Part shown: positions 27,307 through 36,176 of the stretch, in pieces
How the letters are laid out: each line of letters starts with the position of its first letter
How positions within the stretch are numbered: position 1 is the first letter of the stretch
NCBI GenBank assembly: GCA_944386165.1
Contig: CALXAA010000008.1
Span: 1-64,000 of the forward strand
DNA: 64,000 nucleotides
Source: an uncultured Clostridia bacterium
GTDB lineage: Bacteria; Bacillota; Clostridia; TANB77; CAG-508
Direction of reading: 5' to 3'
Position numbers and translations under genes: made by a program
The notes under the pieces: generated by a model
Databases searched by the model: none
Seen by the model: only the letters and a program-made list of their open reading frames with translations
Told to the model about the DNA's origin: nothing

Positions 27307-27960
27307 TTAATTTTTTGCTGTGAATAATCCTGTTTTGGCAAAGAATTCAATAATTTTAAATTTGAATTTAACATCTGATTTTTCTTGATTTTGAGAGATT
27401 ATTTCATAAGATTCATCCTCTAAATTATCTTCTAAATTTTCTTTGGCATTTTTATCAACAATTCCAGAACTTACATCAATGAAACATAAAGAAGGGAACA
27501 TTACACACCACCAATTTTGACCTTTGGCCTCACCAATTTCTACTCTTAATGCATCATAATATCCTGCTGGTAAAGAAATATCTCCATACGATTTGGTTGG
27601 AAAGTAAAAATTATTAATGTTTATTTTTACAGAATAATTAAATCCATTTTCTTTAATTGTATTTTCAGCAATTTCTTGAAATTTATCTTTATTTTCATTT
27701 GCAATTTTCATAGCTTCTTCTTTTGTAGAACAATTCGAACAAATTTCATTCATAAAATCAAGTAAATTATCTCTAACTTTTAGTTTTAATTCTTGATCTT
27801 CTTTTGAATCACTATTTGCTAAAACATGTAATCTAAATACTGATTGTGATAAATCTGAAGAAATTGCAAGAGAATAACTTCCTGCAGAAAATAGAATATA
27901 AATAAATAGTAAAAATAATACAATACTACTATTTTTTAAAAATTTAATAAATGTTTTCAT
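27307..27960 (-). CDS. spoIIR: stage II sporulation protein R
   Basis: This 217-residue signal protein is made in the forespore and triggers processing of pro-sigma-E in the mother cell through SpoIIGA. It has an N-terminal membrane/signal segment (about residues 8-30), the conserved RLHVLANSDSKEDQ.LKLKVRD block (about 43-63), and a late GQNWWCVMFPSLCF motif that is diagnostic. ATG 27960 follows AAGGAGG by 7 bases; an ATG 21 bases earlier lacks a site. A sigma-F-like promoter lies at 28007-28035. murA and walJ follow on the same strand. Confidence 0.95.
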   Translation of the reverse strand: MKTFIKFLKNSSIVLFLLFIYILFSAGSYSLAISSDLSQSVFRLHVLANSDSKEDQELKLKVRDNLLDFMNEICSNCSTKEEAMKIANENKDKFQEIAENTIKENGFNYSVKININNFYFPTKSYGDISLPAGYYDALRVEIGEAKGQNWWCVMFPSLCFIDVSSGIVDKNAKENLEDNLEDESYEIISQNQEKSDVKFKFKIIEFFAKTGLFTAKN

Positions 27961-28006
27961 AATAATCCTCCTTATTAGCATTTTTGTAAAAAAATATCTT
28001 TAAATT

Positions 28007-28035
28007 AATTTTTGCCCAAAAAATATAATTTATAC
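28007..28035 (-). promoter_or_regulatory. candidate sigma-F promoter of spoIIR
   Basis: On the minus strand, GTATA (28031-28035) and GGCAAAAATT (28007-28016) are separated by 14 bases. They match the sigma-F pattern GYWTA and GGNRANANTW. The predicted start is about 40 bases before the spoIIR ATG. spoIIR is a sigma-F target in Bacillus. Confidence 0.5.
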
Positions 28036-28052
28036 AATTTATTAATAAATAC

Positions 28053-28087
28053 TTGACAAAACAAATATAAAATGGTAAAATTTACCA
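28053..28087 (+). promoter_or_regulatory. strong promoter with palindromic operator over the -10 box
   Basis: TTGACA (28053-28058) and TAAAAT (28076-28081) are 17 bases apart. TGGTAAAATTTACCA (28073-28087), a perfect 7+1+7 palindrome, covers the -10 box, so a repressor bound there would block the promoter. Confidence 0.6.
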
Positions 28088-28123
28088 GTAATCAAAAAAC
28101 ATCAATTGAAAGGATGAAATAAA

Positions 28124-28561
28124 ATGATTATTGAAGATAATAAAATCGAAAAAATATGTAATTTTTATGTAAGTGATTTTCATCTAGAAATGATACTATT
28201 GCCATATATAAGCAAAAAAATTGAAGAAAAAGAACCAATAATAATAATTAGTGAAAAAAATTTAGAAAAATCTTTAAAAGAATTAATTTCAAAAGTTAAT
28301 TTAGATGAAGAAACAAAAATTAAAATTTTAGAATTAGACTGGAATTCAAAAAATCCTAAAGAGATAGAAAATAATTCAAATATTATCCTAATTGGTTCAA
28401 AGAACTTTATTGAAAGCAAAAAGAAAAAATTATATAATTCAAACTTAAAAAATCTAAAAATAATAGATTGTTACAATCTTGAAGAAGTAGAAAGCAACAT
28501 AAAAGAAATAGTATTAACACATGATAAAAACCTAAATACTTTAGGAGTTACAAATTTTTAA
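28124..28561 (+). CDS. hypothetical soluble protein (145 aa)
   Basis: The protein is Lys/Glu/Asn-rich with no membrane segment. Alternating hydrophobic strands (EPIIIISEKN, SNIILIGSKNF, LKIIDCYN) suggest an alpha/beta Rossmann-like fold. I see no catalytic motif and do not recognise a family. It is a single-gene unit behind a strong promoter whose -10 box lies in a palindrome, which implies regulated expression. The start ATG 28124 follows AAAGGATG at a good distance. Confidence 0.7.
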   Translation: MIIEDNKIEKICNFYVSDFHLEMILLPYISKKIEEKEPIIIISEKNLEKSLKELISKVNLDEETKIKILELDWNSKNPKEIENNSNIILIGSKNFIESKKKKLYNSNLKNLKIIDCYNLEEVESNIKEIVLTHDKNLNTLGVTNF

Positions 28562-28604
28562 TAAAAACAATATATACACCATAAAAAATTTTTTGAATAA
28601 ACTA

Positions 28605-28633
28605 TTGAAATTTTCGAAAAAATAGTATATATA
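28605..28633 (+). promoter_or_regulatory. promoter of the UDP-sugar pyrophosphorylase gene
   Basis: TTGAAA (28605-28610) is followed 17 bases later by TATATA (28628-28633). The gene starts at 28664. Confidence 0.5.
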
Positions 28634-28663
28634 TATCTTATGTAGCAAGAAAGGAAGTATACT

Positions 28664-29908
28664 ATGGACGAAAATTTAGATGAAATAAAATGGACCTTAA
28701 AAAAATATTCTCAAGAACACTTATTAAATGGTTATGAAAATTTAAGTGAAAAAGGCCAAAAAGAATTGATACAACAGATAAAAGGTATTGATTTTGAAAT
28801 GATGAAAAGTCTATATGAAAATACCAAAAAAGAACCAAAAGTTGAAGATTTTAGTATTAAACCAATTGACTATATAGATAAAGACAAATTGTATGATAAT
28901 TATAAAAAATATCAAGCAATTGGAGCAGAAGCAATAAAAAATAGAAAATTGGTAGCTGTAACAATGGCTGGAGGACAAGGAACTAGACTTGGACATAAAG
29001 GTCCAAAAGGAACATTTGACATTGGTCTAGAATCACACAAATCATTATTTGAATTATTAAGTGATGGCTTAAAAGAGCAAGGTCATAAATATGATGTAAT
29101 TATTCCTTGGTTTGTAATGACAAGTAGAGAAAACAATGATGATACAATAGAATTTTTTGCAAAAAATAGATATTTTGGATATGAAAAAGACAAAAACTTA
29201 TTTTTCTTCAAACAAGAAGAATTACCAATGGTTGATATGGAAGGAAAAATATTAATTGGTGAAGATGGTTTAATAAAAGAAGCAGCAAATGGACATGGTG
29301 GAATTTATGAAGCTCTTGTAAAAAATGGAATGACTAAGAAAATGAGAGAGCTGGGTGCTGAATGGGTATTTATTGGAGGAGTTGACAACTGCTTAGTAAA
29401 AATGGTTGACCCAGTACTAATGGGAATTGCTATAGATAAAAACGTAACTGCCGCAGGCAAATCAGTAGTTAAGGCAAATCCTCAAGAAAAAGTAGGAGTT
29501 TTCTGTAAAAAGAATGGCAGACCATCTGTAATAGAATATACAGAAATTCCAGAAGATATGGCAGAACAAGTTGATAAAAATGGAGATCTAGTATTTGGAG
29601 AATCACACATATTGTGTAATTTATTTAATATAGATGCTATTGAAAGAATGGGAAGTAAACCATTACCATACCACACAGCATTCAAAAAAGCCACATATAT
29701 AGATAAAGATGGAAACAAAGTAGTACCAGATAGCCCAAATGCGTATAAATTTGAGGCATTTCTATTTGATGCGTTTGGAGAATTAGATGATATGGCTATA
29801 ATGAGAGTAAAAAGAGAAGAGGAATTTGCACCTGTAAAAAATGCTACGGGAACAGACAGTCCTGAGACAGCAAGGGAGCTATATAGAAAATTCTATCATT
29901 TAAAATAA
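28664..29908 (+). CDS. UDPGP-family UTP-sugar-1-phosphate uridylyltransferase
   Basis: This 414-residue enzyme has the nucleotide-binding loop MAGGQGTRLGHKGPKGTFD (about residues 100-118) of the eukaryote-like UDP-GlcNAc/UDP-Gal(NAc) pyrophosphorylase family, not the bacterial GlmU or GalU type. Further family motifs are GNGHGG-like AANGHGGIYEAL, GGVDNCLVK and AYKFEAFLFDAF. It makes UDP-GlcNAc or UDP-glucose from UTP and the sugar 1-phosphate; substrate choice cannot be read here. A phosphoglucomutase gene follows and would supply the sugar 1-phosphate, fitting envelope sugar-nucleotide synthesis. A terminator separates the two. Confidence 0.9.
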   Translation: MDENLDEIKWTLKKYSQEHLLNGYENLSEKGQKELIQQIKGIDFEMMKSLYENTKKEPKVEDFSIKPIDYIDKDKLYDNYKKYQAIGAEAIKNRKLVAVTMAGGQGTRLGHKGPKGTFDIGLESHKSLFELLSDGLKEQGHKYDVIIPWFVMTSRENNDDTIEFFAKNRYFGYEKDKNLFFFKQEELPMVDMEGKILIGEDGLIKEAANGHGGIYEALVKNGMTKKMRELGAEWVFIGGVDNCLVKMVDPVLMGIAIDKNVTAAGKSVVKANPQEKVGVFCKKNGRPSVIEYTEIPEDMAEQVDKNGDLVFGESHILCNLFNIDAIERMGSKPLPYHTAFKKATYIDKDGNKVVPDSPNAYKFEAFLFDAFGELDDMAIMRVKREEEFAPVKNATGTDSPETARELYRKFYHLK

Positions 29909-29919
29909 AATGTAAAATT

Positions 29920-29947
29920 GCTACTGGTTAATAATCAGTAGCTTTTT
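29920..29947 (+). terminator. intrinsic terminator
   Basis: GCTACTG (29920-29926) pairs with CAGTAGC (29936-29942) and is followed by TTTTT. Confidence 0.75.
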
Positions 29948-29967
29948 AAATATATTAAAAAAGCAAA

Positions 29968-29990
29968 AACTCAAATTATATATTTGAGTT
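29968..29990 (+). repeat. hairpin or operator upstream of the phosphoglucomutase gene
   Basis: AACTCAAAT (29968-29976) is perfectly complementary to ATTTGAGTT (29982-29990) with a 5-base loop. It ends about 10 bases before the ribosome binding site and has no T-run after it. It could be an operator or an RNA element affecting translation. Confidence 0.45.
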
Positions 29991-30010
29991 AAGCAAGAAA
30001 GGAAAAACAT

Positions 30011-31741
30011 ATGAATTATTTAGAAGAATATGAAAAATGGTGTACAGATCCATCATTTGATGAAGAAACAAGAGAAGAATTATTAAAAATAAAAGGAAAT
30101 AAAGAAGAAATAGAAGATAGATTTTATAAAGAACTTGAATTTGGAACTGCAGGACTTCGTGGAGTTATTGGAATGGGTACAAATAGAATGAATAAATATA
30201 CTGTAGGAAAAGCTACACAAGGACTAGCAAATTACATATTAGAACAAGGTGTGCAAGACAAAGGAGTTGCAATAAGTTATGATTCAAGAAAAATGTCTGA
30301 CGAATTTAGTATGCAAACAGCCCTAATATTAAATGCAAATGGAATAAAAACATATTTATTTGAAAATTTAAGACCAGTTCCTGAATTATCTTTTGCTGTA
30401 AGACAATTAAAATGTACAGCAGGAATAATGATAACAGCAAGTCACAATCCTCCAAAATACAACGGATATAAGGTTTACTGGGATGATGGATCACAAATAG
30501 TTGAGCCAAGAGATAAAGATATAATTGCAAAAGTAAGAGCAATAACTGACTTTAAAGAAATTAAAACAATAAGTAAAGAAGAAGCAATAAAAAAAGGATT
30601 ATTTAATGTAATTGGCAAAGAAATGGATGATAAATATATAGATATATTAAAAAAACTTGTATTAAATCCTGAAATAGTAAAAAAGGAAGGAAAAGAACTA
30701 AAAATTGTATATACTCCATTACATGGAACAGGAAATACAGTAGCATCAAGACTTTTAAAAGAATTAGGCTTTGAAAATGTATATGTTGTTCCAGAACAAG
30801 AAAAGCCAGATGGAAATTTCCCAACAGTAGATTACCCTAACCCTGAAGATAAAAAAGCTTTTAAATTAGCATTAGAATTAGCTAAAAAAGTAGATGCAGA
30901 TGTAGTTCTTGCAACAGATCCTGATGCAGATAGATTAGGAATATACGCAAAAGATACAAAAACAGGTGAATATATGACTTATACAGGAAATATGTCAGCA
31001 TTATTAATTGCAGAATATAGAATTTCACAAATGAAAGAAAAGGGTATATTACCAAAAAACGGAATGCTTATTACAACAATAGTATCATCAGATTTAGCAA
31101 AAGCAATTGCTGCAAATTATGGATTAGAATGTATTGAAGTATTAACAGGATTTAAAAACATTGGAGCCGTAATAAAAAAAGCAGAAGAAAATAAAGATAA
31201 AACATATGTATTTGGATTTGAAGAAAGTTATGGTTGCTTAATAGGAGATTATGCAAGAGACAAAGATGGAATATCAGCTGTAATGAGTTTATGTGAAGCT
31301 GCAGCTTTCTATAAATCAAAAGGAATGACATTATGGGATCAAATGATGAAAATATACGAAAAATATGGTTTCTACAAAGAAGACCAGATTTCAATTGTTT
31401 TAGAAGGTGCTGATGGTGCTGAAAAAATAAAAGAAATGATGACAAATATGAGAAACAAAGATGTAACAAAAATAGGAGATTATAAAGTTATTACATTTAA
31501 GGACATTAATAGAGACTATGTAAAAAATATGATTACAGGAGAAGAAAGTAAAGCAAACCTTCCTAAATCAAATGTTTTATATTATGAATTAGAAAATAAT
31601 GCGTGGTGTTGTGTTCGCCCTTCTGGAACTGAGCCAAAAATAAAACTTTATATGGGTGTTAAAGGTGAAAGTGAAGATGATGCAATAGAAAAATTAAATA
31701 AATTAAAAACAGCTATGGATAATTTAGTAAGAAATTCATAA
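30011..31741 (+). CDS. pgcA: alpha-phosphoglucomutase/phosphomannomutase (PgcA-like)
   Basis: This 576-residue enzyme interconverts hexose 6- and 1-phosphates through a phosphoserine. Motifs are FGTAGLRG (about residues 43-50), the catalytic serine loop TASHNPPKYNGYKVYW (about 144-159), the metal loop DPDADRLG (about 303-310), and the C-terminal phosphate-binding RPSGTEPKIK. Length and start (NYLEEYEKW) match the PgcA group of Firmicutes, which feeds UDP-glucose synthesis for glycolipids and wall polymers. It follows the UDP-sugar pyrophosphorylase gene. Confidence 0.93.
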   Translation: MNYLEEYEKWCTDPSFDEETREELLKIKGNKEEIEDRFYKELEFGTAGLRGVIGMGTNRMNKYTVGKATQGLANYILEQGVQDKGVAISYDSRKMSDEFSMQTALILNANGIKTYLFENLRPVPELSFAVRQLKCTAGIMITASHNPPKYNGYKVYWDDGSQIVEPRDKDIIAKVRAITDFKEIKTISKEEAIKKGLFNVIGKEMDDKYIDILKKLVLNPEIVKKEGKELKIVYTPLHGTGNTVASRLLKELGFENVYVVPEQEKPDGNFPTVDYPNPEDKKAFKLALELAKKVDADVVLATDPDADRLGIYAKDTKTGEYMTYTGNMSALLIAEYRISQMKEKGILPKNGMLITTIVSSDLAKAIAANYGLECIEVLTGFKNIGAVIKKAEENKDKTYVFGFEESYGCLIGDYARDKDGISAVMSLCEAAAFYKSKGMTLWDQMMKIYEKYGFYKEDQISIVLEGADGAEKIKEMMTNMRNKDVTKIGDYKVITFKDINRDYVKNMITGEESKANLPKSNVLYYELENNAWCCVRPSGTEPKIKLYMGVKGESEDDAIEKLNKLKTAMDNLVRNS

Positions 31742-31744
31742 AGC

Positions 31745-31780
31745 AAAAAGAAGCGGAATTTTATATTTCCGTTTCTTTTT
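31745..31780. terminator. bidirectional terminator between pgcA and ttcA-like gene
   Basis: A 14-bp stem (31745-31758 with 31767-31780, one G-T pair) is flanked by A and T runs. The leftward gene ends inside it. Confidence 0.75.
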
Positions 31781-32480
31781 TCCATCCGATAAGATTTCTT
31801 GAAATTGCTCCAAATAAATTAGCTTTAATTGTAGGAATATCTTTTTGCCATTCAAAAATTTCTTTTTTTATTTGTTCTCTTTTTGTATTTTCATCCATAG
31901 GGCAAACCTTAGGAAGAATTTGTTTATTATATTTTTTTACAAAACGATTTGTATCTTTTTCAGTTAGAAATATAAGAGGTCTAATCATAGTAATTTTGCT
32001 TCTATCCATGTAACTCTTAGGGGAAAATGTTGAAATATTACCTGCATATTTTAAATTAAGCAAAAATGTTTCAATTACATCATCCATATTATGCCCAAGA
32101 GCAATCTTGTTACATTTCTCTCTAATAGCAACAGAATTAATAATGCCTCTACGTAAGTTCGCACATAGAGAACAAGGATTTTTTTCTTTTCTAATGTCAA
32201 AAACAATTTCTTTAATATTACTATTTTCTATAAATAGTGGAATATTAATTTCATCACAATTTTTCTGAAGAATACTAGTATCAAAATTATCAAAACCAGG
32301 ATTAATAGATATTGCAATTAATTCAAAATGTTTAGGATAAAAACGTTGTAAAGCTTTAAGACCATTTAGCATTGTTAAAGAATCTTTTCCACCTGACAAA
32401 CAAACTCCAATTTTATCTCCATCTTCTATCATATTATATTCCTCTATAGCTTTTCTCATTTTACTTAATATATGTTGCAT
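31761..32480 (-). CDS. ttcA: TtcA-like tRNA 2-thiocytidine synthetase
   Basis: This 239-residue PP-loop ATPase has SGGKDS at residues 29-34, the iron-sulfur-type CSLC (about 109-112) followed by ANLRRG, and GHNMDDVIET (about 132-141). These match TtcA/TtuA-like tRNA thiolases, which insert sulfur into position 32 cytidine. A further Cys in PKVCPMDE (about 193) fits a third cluster ligand. ATG 32480 is chosen because AAAGGGG precedes it; two upstream ATGs would put that site inside the gene. TtcA fits better than the related TilS because of its length and cysteines. Confidence 0.85.
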   Translation of the reverse strand: MQHILSKMRKAIEEYNMIEDGDKIGVCLSGGKDSLTMLNGLKALQRFYPKHFELIAISINPGFDNFDTSILQKNCDEINIPLFIENSNIKEIVFDIRKEKNPCSLCANLRRGIINSVAIREKCNKIALGHNMDDVIETFLLNLKYAGNISTFSPKSYMDRSKITMIRPLIFLTEKDTNRFVKKYNKQILPKVCPMDENTKREQIKKEIFEWQKDIPTIKANLFGAISRNLIGWKKETEI

Positions 32481-32553
32481 AAAAACCCCTTTCATCAATA
32501 AAAGTCAATAATATTATAACATACATGTCAAGAGGAGAACTTAATAATAAAAC

Positions 32554-32582
32554 TTGATTTTTTCTTTTTGATATATTATAAT
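32554..32582 (+). promoter_or_regulatory. promoter of tRNA-Arg and tadA
   Basis: TTGATT (32554-32559) and TATAAT (32577-32582) have a 17-base spacer. The tRNA begins 16 bases later. Confidence 0.7.
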
Positions 32583-32597
32583 TGTTTTGAAAAAAAT

Positions 32598-32673
<76 letters not shown>

Positions 32674-32698
32674 CAAAAACAATATATGTGAGGAAAAC

Positions 32699-33157
32699 AT
32701 GCAAGAAAAGTTTATGAAAGAAGCTTTAAAAGAAGCGGAAAAAGCATATAAAAAATTAGAAGTTCCAGTTGGAGCTGTAATTGTAAAAGACGGAAAAATA
32801 ATAGCAAGAGGGCACAACCAAAAAGAAACCAAAACAGATACAACAAAACATGCAGAAATAATTGCAATTCAAAAAGCAAGTAAGAAACTAAAAGCCTGGA
32901 GATTATTAGATTGTGAAATGTATGTTACACTAGAGCCTTGTGCTATGTGTGCTGGAGCAATAATAAATTCAAGAATAAAAAAAGTATATATTGGAACAAA
33001 AGACAATAAAACAGGAGCTGTAGGTTCAGTTTTAAACTTATTTGAAGATTTTACATTTAACCATAAAGTTGAAAGTGAAATAGGTTTAATGCAAGACGAA
33101 TGTGAAAAAATATTAAAACAATTTTTTAAGGAGTTAAGATTAAGTAAAAATGTATAA
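32699..33157 (+). CDS. tadA: tRNA-specific adenosine deaminase TadA
   Basis: This 152-residue zinc deaminase converts A34 to inosine in tRNA-Arg(ACG). It shows the cytidine-deaminase zinc site HAE (His51, Glu53) and PCAMC (residues 80-84), plus VPVGAVIV near the start and GAVGS late. Length matches TadA. It lies directly behind tRNA-Arg(CCT), which is not its substrate. Its last 8 bases overlap the next gene. Confidence 0.95.
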   Translation: MQEKFMKEALKEAEKAYKKLEVPVGAVIVKDGKIIARGHNQKETKTDTTKHAEIIAIQKASKKLKAWRLLDCEMYVTLEPCAMCAGAIINSRIKKVYIGTKDNKTGAVGSVLNLFEDFTFNHKVESEIGLMQDECEKILKQFFKELRLSKNV

Positions 33158-33896
33158 TAGTAGTACTAAAAAGAAATTAATTAAAGTAATAATATTTATT
33201 ATAATAATAGTTTCAGTTTTATGTGCTGTTGGGTTATATGTATTAAGATATGAAGTAGAAGGAGAATCAAACTTACCCTTTAAAATCACAAAAATAATTA
33301 TAGCTCAAAGTGTTGATGGAACTGAAGCAGAAAATCATCCAGAAAGATGGAATCTTTCTGTATCAGAAAATAATGATATTTATATTTATTTGGAAAAGAA
33401 TTCTAAATATGATAAAACAGAAATTATTCAATCAGTACAAGTAAATAATATGATAATAAATAAAAATAATACAAAAGGTGAAGCTAAATTATACAAACCT
33501 GTAGAAGACGAAAAAACTATGTTTAAGAATTTAGCAGAAAATGAAATTAATGAAATAACATATACAGGTGATTTAGAATCAAATATCAAACAACAAAAAA
33601 TATCAAATCAAGGTGGAATTATTTCATTTAGATATGGAATTAATAATATAGCAAACTATATATCTAATGAAAATGAAGAAGTTGACTATAGTAAACTTCT
33701 TCAACTAACAAATGTTACAGAAGAGGACATAAAAACAACAATTAGTTTTGACATTATAATTAATTTAACAACAGGAAGAAAATATCAAACTAGTTTACAG
33801 CTTGATATTCCAACAAAAGAAGTAATTGAAAACGGAACAAATGGAATTGAAATTACAGATTTCAATGATTTAGTTTTTAAAAGATTGGAAAATTAA
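33150..33896 (+). CDS. membrane-anchored hypothetical protein (248 aa)
   Basis: The protein has one N-terminal helix (about residues 10-30) and an exported domain with many short strands, as in QVNNMIINKNNTKGEAKLYKP and ISFRYGINNI. I do not recognise the family. ATG 33150 overlaps the end of tadA by 8 bases, so translation is probably coupled. No catalytic motif is evident. The SRP RNA promoter follows. Confidence 0.75.
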   Translation: MYNSSTKKKLIKVIIFIIIIVSVLCAVGLYVLRYEVEGESNLPFKITKIIIAQSVDGTEAENHPERWNLSVSENNDIYIYLEKNSKYDKTEIIQSVQVNNMIINKNNTKGEAKLYKPVEDEKTMFKNLAENEINEITYTGDLESNIKQQKISNQGGIISFRYGINNIANYISNENEEVDYSKLLQLTNVTEEDIKTTISFDIIINLTTGRKYQTSLQLDIPTKEVIENGTNGIEITDFNDLVFKRLEN

Positions 33897-33913
33897 AAAT
33901 CTTCAAAAATTGC

Positions 33914-33942
33914 TTGCAAAAATTAATTATGCATTGTATAAT
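33914..33942 (+). promoter_or_regulatory. promoter of the SRP RNA
   Basis: TTGCAA (33914-33919) and TATAAT (33937-33942) are 17 bases apart, and the RNA 5' end is predicted about 7 bases downstream. Confidence 0.75.
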
Positions 33943-33948
33943 AATGAT

Positions 33949-34088
33949 GGTATGATAACTGACCTCTGTATGGAAAGCAAACTCAATAGAAGCCTATGAA
34001 TCTTGTCAGGTCCGGGAGGAAGCAGCAATAAGTAGATACTTTTATGTGAGAGTTGTTTTCCATAGAGAGATTGGTAATCACACCATTT
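33949..34088 (+). ncRNA. ffs: signal recognition particle RNA (4.5S/6S-type)
   Basis: The domain IV signature TCAGGTCCGGGAGGAAGCAG (near 33999-34023) is the binding site for Ffh. The 5' part (TCTGTATGGAAAGCAAACTC) pairs with the 3' part (GAGTTGTTTTCCATAGAGA) to form the long rod, and the ends GGT.TGAT and ATCACACC close it. A T-rich stretch follows. The position before dnaX is typical for Firmicutes. Ends are estimated from pairing; length is about 140. Confidence 0.92.
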
Positions 34089-34123
34089 TTTATTTAATAG
34101 AAAAATATAAAGGATGTGATAAT

Positions 34124-35743
34124 ATGGGGTACACAGCTCTTTATAGAAAATTTAGACCACAAACATTTTCAGAAATGGTAGGGCAAGAACATATAACAAG
34201 AACTTTAAGAAATCAAATAATAGCAAATAGAGTAGGGCATGCTTATTTATTTAGTGGTGTAAGAGGAACTGGAAAAACAACATCAGCAAAAGTATTAGCT
34301 AGAGCAGTAAACTGTTTAAATCCGATAGATGGAGAACCTTGTAATGAATGTGAAATATGTAAAGCCGCACTTTCTGGTTCATTAACAGACATAGTTGAAA
34401 TGGATGCTGCATCAAATAATAGTGTAGAAGATATAAGATCTATTAGAGAAGAAGTAAACTTTTTACCAACAAAAGCCAAATACAGAGTATATATAATAGA
34501 CGAAGTGCATATGTTGTCACAAGGGGCATTTAATGCTTTACTTAAAACACTTGAAGAACCACCAGAACATGTAAAATTCATTTTAGCAACAACAGAACCA
34601 CAAAAATTACCTGCAACAATAATGTCAAGATGTCAAAGATTTGACTTTAAAAGAATATCAAATGAAGATATTACAAAAAGACTTGAAATTGTTTGTGAAG
34701 AAAGTAATGTAAAAGCAACAAAACAAGCTCTAAATATTATTGCTGAATTATCTGAAGGAGCAATGAGAGACGCTTTATCAATACTTGAAAGATGTACACA
34801 AGATGGTGAAAACAATATAGATGAAAATAAAATAAAAGAACTTGTAGGGATTCCAAAATTAGAATATATTCATAGCATTACACAAGCTATAATAGAATAT
34901 AATATAGATAATGCAATGTCAGCAATAACAGCAGTTCTAGATGATGGAAAAGACTTGAACAATTTACTTTGGGAGATAATCAAATATATAAAAGATATTT
35001 TAATGGTAAAAACAAAACAAAAATTAAACATATATAATGAACAAGATTTTGCAAGATTAAAAGAACTCGCAGAAAAAGTTACAAAAGAAAGAGCAATAAA
35101 TTTAATATCAAAATTGTCTCTACTTGAAGTAAATATGAAAGCCTCTACACAAAGATTAATAGTATTTGAAGCAGGAATTATTAAACTATGTGATAAAGAA
35201 GAAAACAGTAGCGGAAATAATAATCCTGATGGAGGAGGAGATGGTTCAAATAGAGACATTTATGAAAGATTAGATAAAATTGAAAATTATTTAAGAAATA
35301 TTGGAGGAAAACCTAGGGTACAAACAGTTTCAACAAATAGAGCAATTGAACATAAAGATACAAATGTAAAAACAAATTCAAGTGCAATTTCTGGAATTGG
35401 AAAAAATGGTAGTCTACCACAACATTGGAAAGAAGTTGTAAATAATCTAAAACAAAATGGAAAAATAGTATTATATACAAATCTATTAAATACAAATGCC
35501 GTAGAAATAAATGATATGACAGTTGGAATTCAGTTTCCAGGAGGAATTACTCCATTTGGAAAAGCAGTTTTAGAAAAACCTGAAAATAAACAAGAACTAA
35601 CAAAACAAATTTCTATTGCCTGTGGTAAAGAAATGCATATACAGTTTATAGATACAAAACCACAAGTAAATAAAATAGACGAAGAACAAGAATTATCAAA
35701 TTTTGCAAATGGATTTGACATTCCATTTGATGTAGTAGAATAA
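34124..35743 (+). CDS. dnaX: DNA polymerase III subunit gamma/tau
   Basis: This 539-residue clamp-loader ATPase has Walker A GVRGTGKTT (about residues 44-52), a zinc site CLNPIDGEPCNECEIC (about 64-79), Walker B IIDEVHML (about 125-132) and sensor 1 TTEPQK. The C-terminal part (about 370 on) has a low-complexity linker and a tau-like domain. The start is ATG 34124 (MGYTALYRKFRP) after AAAGGATG; a longer frame back to 34046 would run into the SRP RNA. The order ffs-dnaX-ybaB-recR is classical. Confidence 0.96.
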   Translation: MGYTALYRKFRPQTFSEMVGQEHITRTLRNQIIANRVGHAYLFSGVRGTGKTTSAKVLARAVNCLNPIDGEPCNECEICKAALSGSLTDIVEMDAASNNSVEDIRSIREEVNFLPTKAKYRVYIIDEVHMLSQGAFNALLKTLEEPPEHVKFILATTEPQKLPATIMSRCQRFDFKRISNEDITKRLEIVCEESNVKATKQALNIIAELSEGAMRDALSILERCTQDGENNIDENKIKELVGIPKLEYIHSITQAIIEYNIDNAMSAITAVLDDGKDLNNLLWEIIKYIKDILMVKTKQKLNIYNEQDFARLKELAEKVTKERAINLISKLSLLEVNMKASTQRLIVFEAGIIKLCDKEENSSGNNNPDGGGDGSNRDIYERLDKIENYLRNIGGKPRVQTVSTNRAIEHKDTNVKTNSSAISGIGKNGSLPQHWKEVVNNLKQNGKIVLYTNLLNTNAVEINDMTVGIQFPGGITPFGKAVLEKPENKQELTKQISIACGKEMHIQFIDTKPQVNKIDEEQELSNFANGFDIPFDVVE

Positions 35744-35769
35744 TAAAAAATAATTAGGAGGTATTTAAA

Positions 35770-36114
35770 ATGTCAAAAAGAGGAGGATTCCCAGGAGGAA
35801 TGGGAGGATTTGGTGGAATGAACATCAATAGTTTAATGAAAGAAGCAAAAAAAATGCAAGCAGATTTAGAAAAATCTCAACAAGAGCTAGCTCAAAAAGA
35901 ATTTGAAGCATCAGCTGGTGGAAATGCAGTAAGCGTAAAGGTTAATGGAAGCAAACAAATTATAGATTTAAAAATACAAAAAGATGTTGTTGATCCAGAT
36001 GATGTAGAAATGTTACAAGACTTAATAGTTACTTGCATAAATCAAGCATTTAAACAAGTAGATGATGCACAATCAGCATCAATGGGAAAATTTAATATAC
36101 CAGGAATAATGTAA
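35770..36114 (+). CDS. ybaB: nucleoid-associated protein, YbaB/EbfC family
   Basis: This 114-residue DNA-binding protein has an extra N-terminal Gly/Met-rich stretch (about residues 5-17). The family core follows: helix MKEAKKMQADLEKSQQEL, GGNAVSVKVNGSKQIIDLKI, then DLIVTCINQAFKQVD. The dimer binds DNA and is almost always between dnaX and recR. TTAGGAGG precedes ATG 35770. Confidence 0.95.
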   Translation: MSKRGGFPGGMGGFGGMNINSLMKEAKKMQADLEKSQQELAQKEFEASAGGNAVSVKVNGSKQIIDLKIQKDVVDPDDVEMLQDLIVTCINQAFKQVDDAQSASMGKFNIPGIM

Positions 36115-36150
36115 AATTTTAGCAGAGTATAATATCTCTGCTAAAATTTT
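36113..36150 (+). terminator. strong hairpin between ybaB and recR
   Basis: A perfect 15-bp stem (36113-36127 with 36136-36150) has an 8-base loop and ends in TTTT. It is probably a partial terminator that lowers recR expression, or an RNA processing site. Confidence 0.65.
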
Positions 36151-36176
36151 CTAGAACTAAAAGGAGAAGAAAAACA

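Noticed and set aside
34046-34123. An N-terminal extension of dnaX
   Set aside because: It would overlap the SRP RNA. A good ribosome binding site and the conserved DnaX start lie at 34124.
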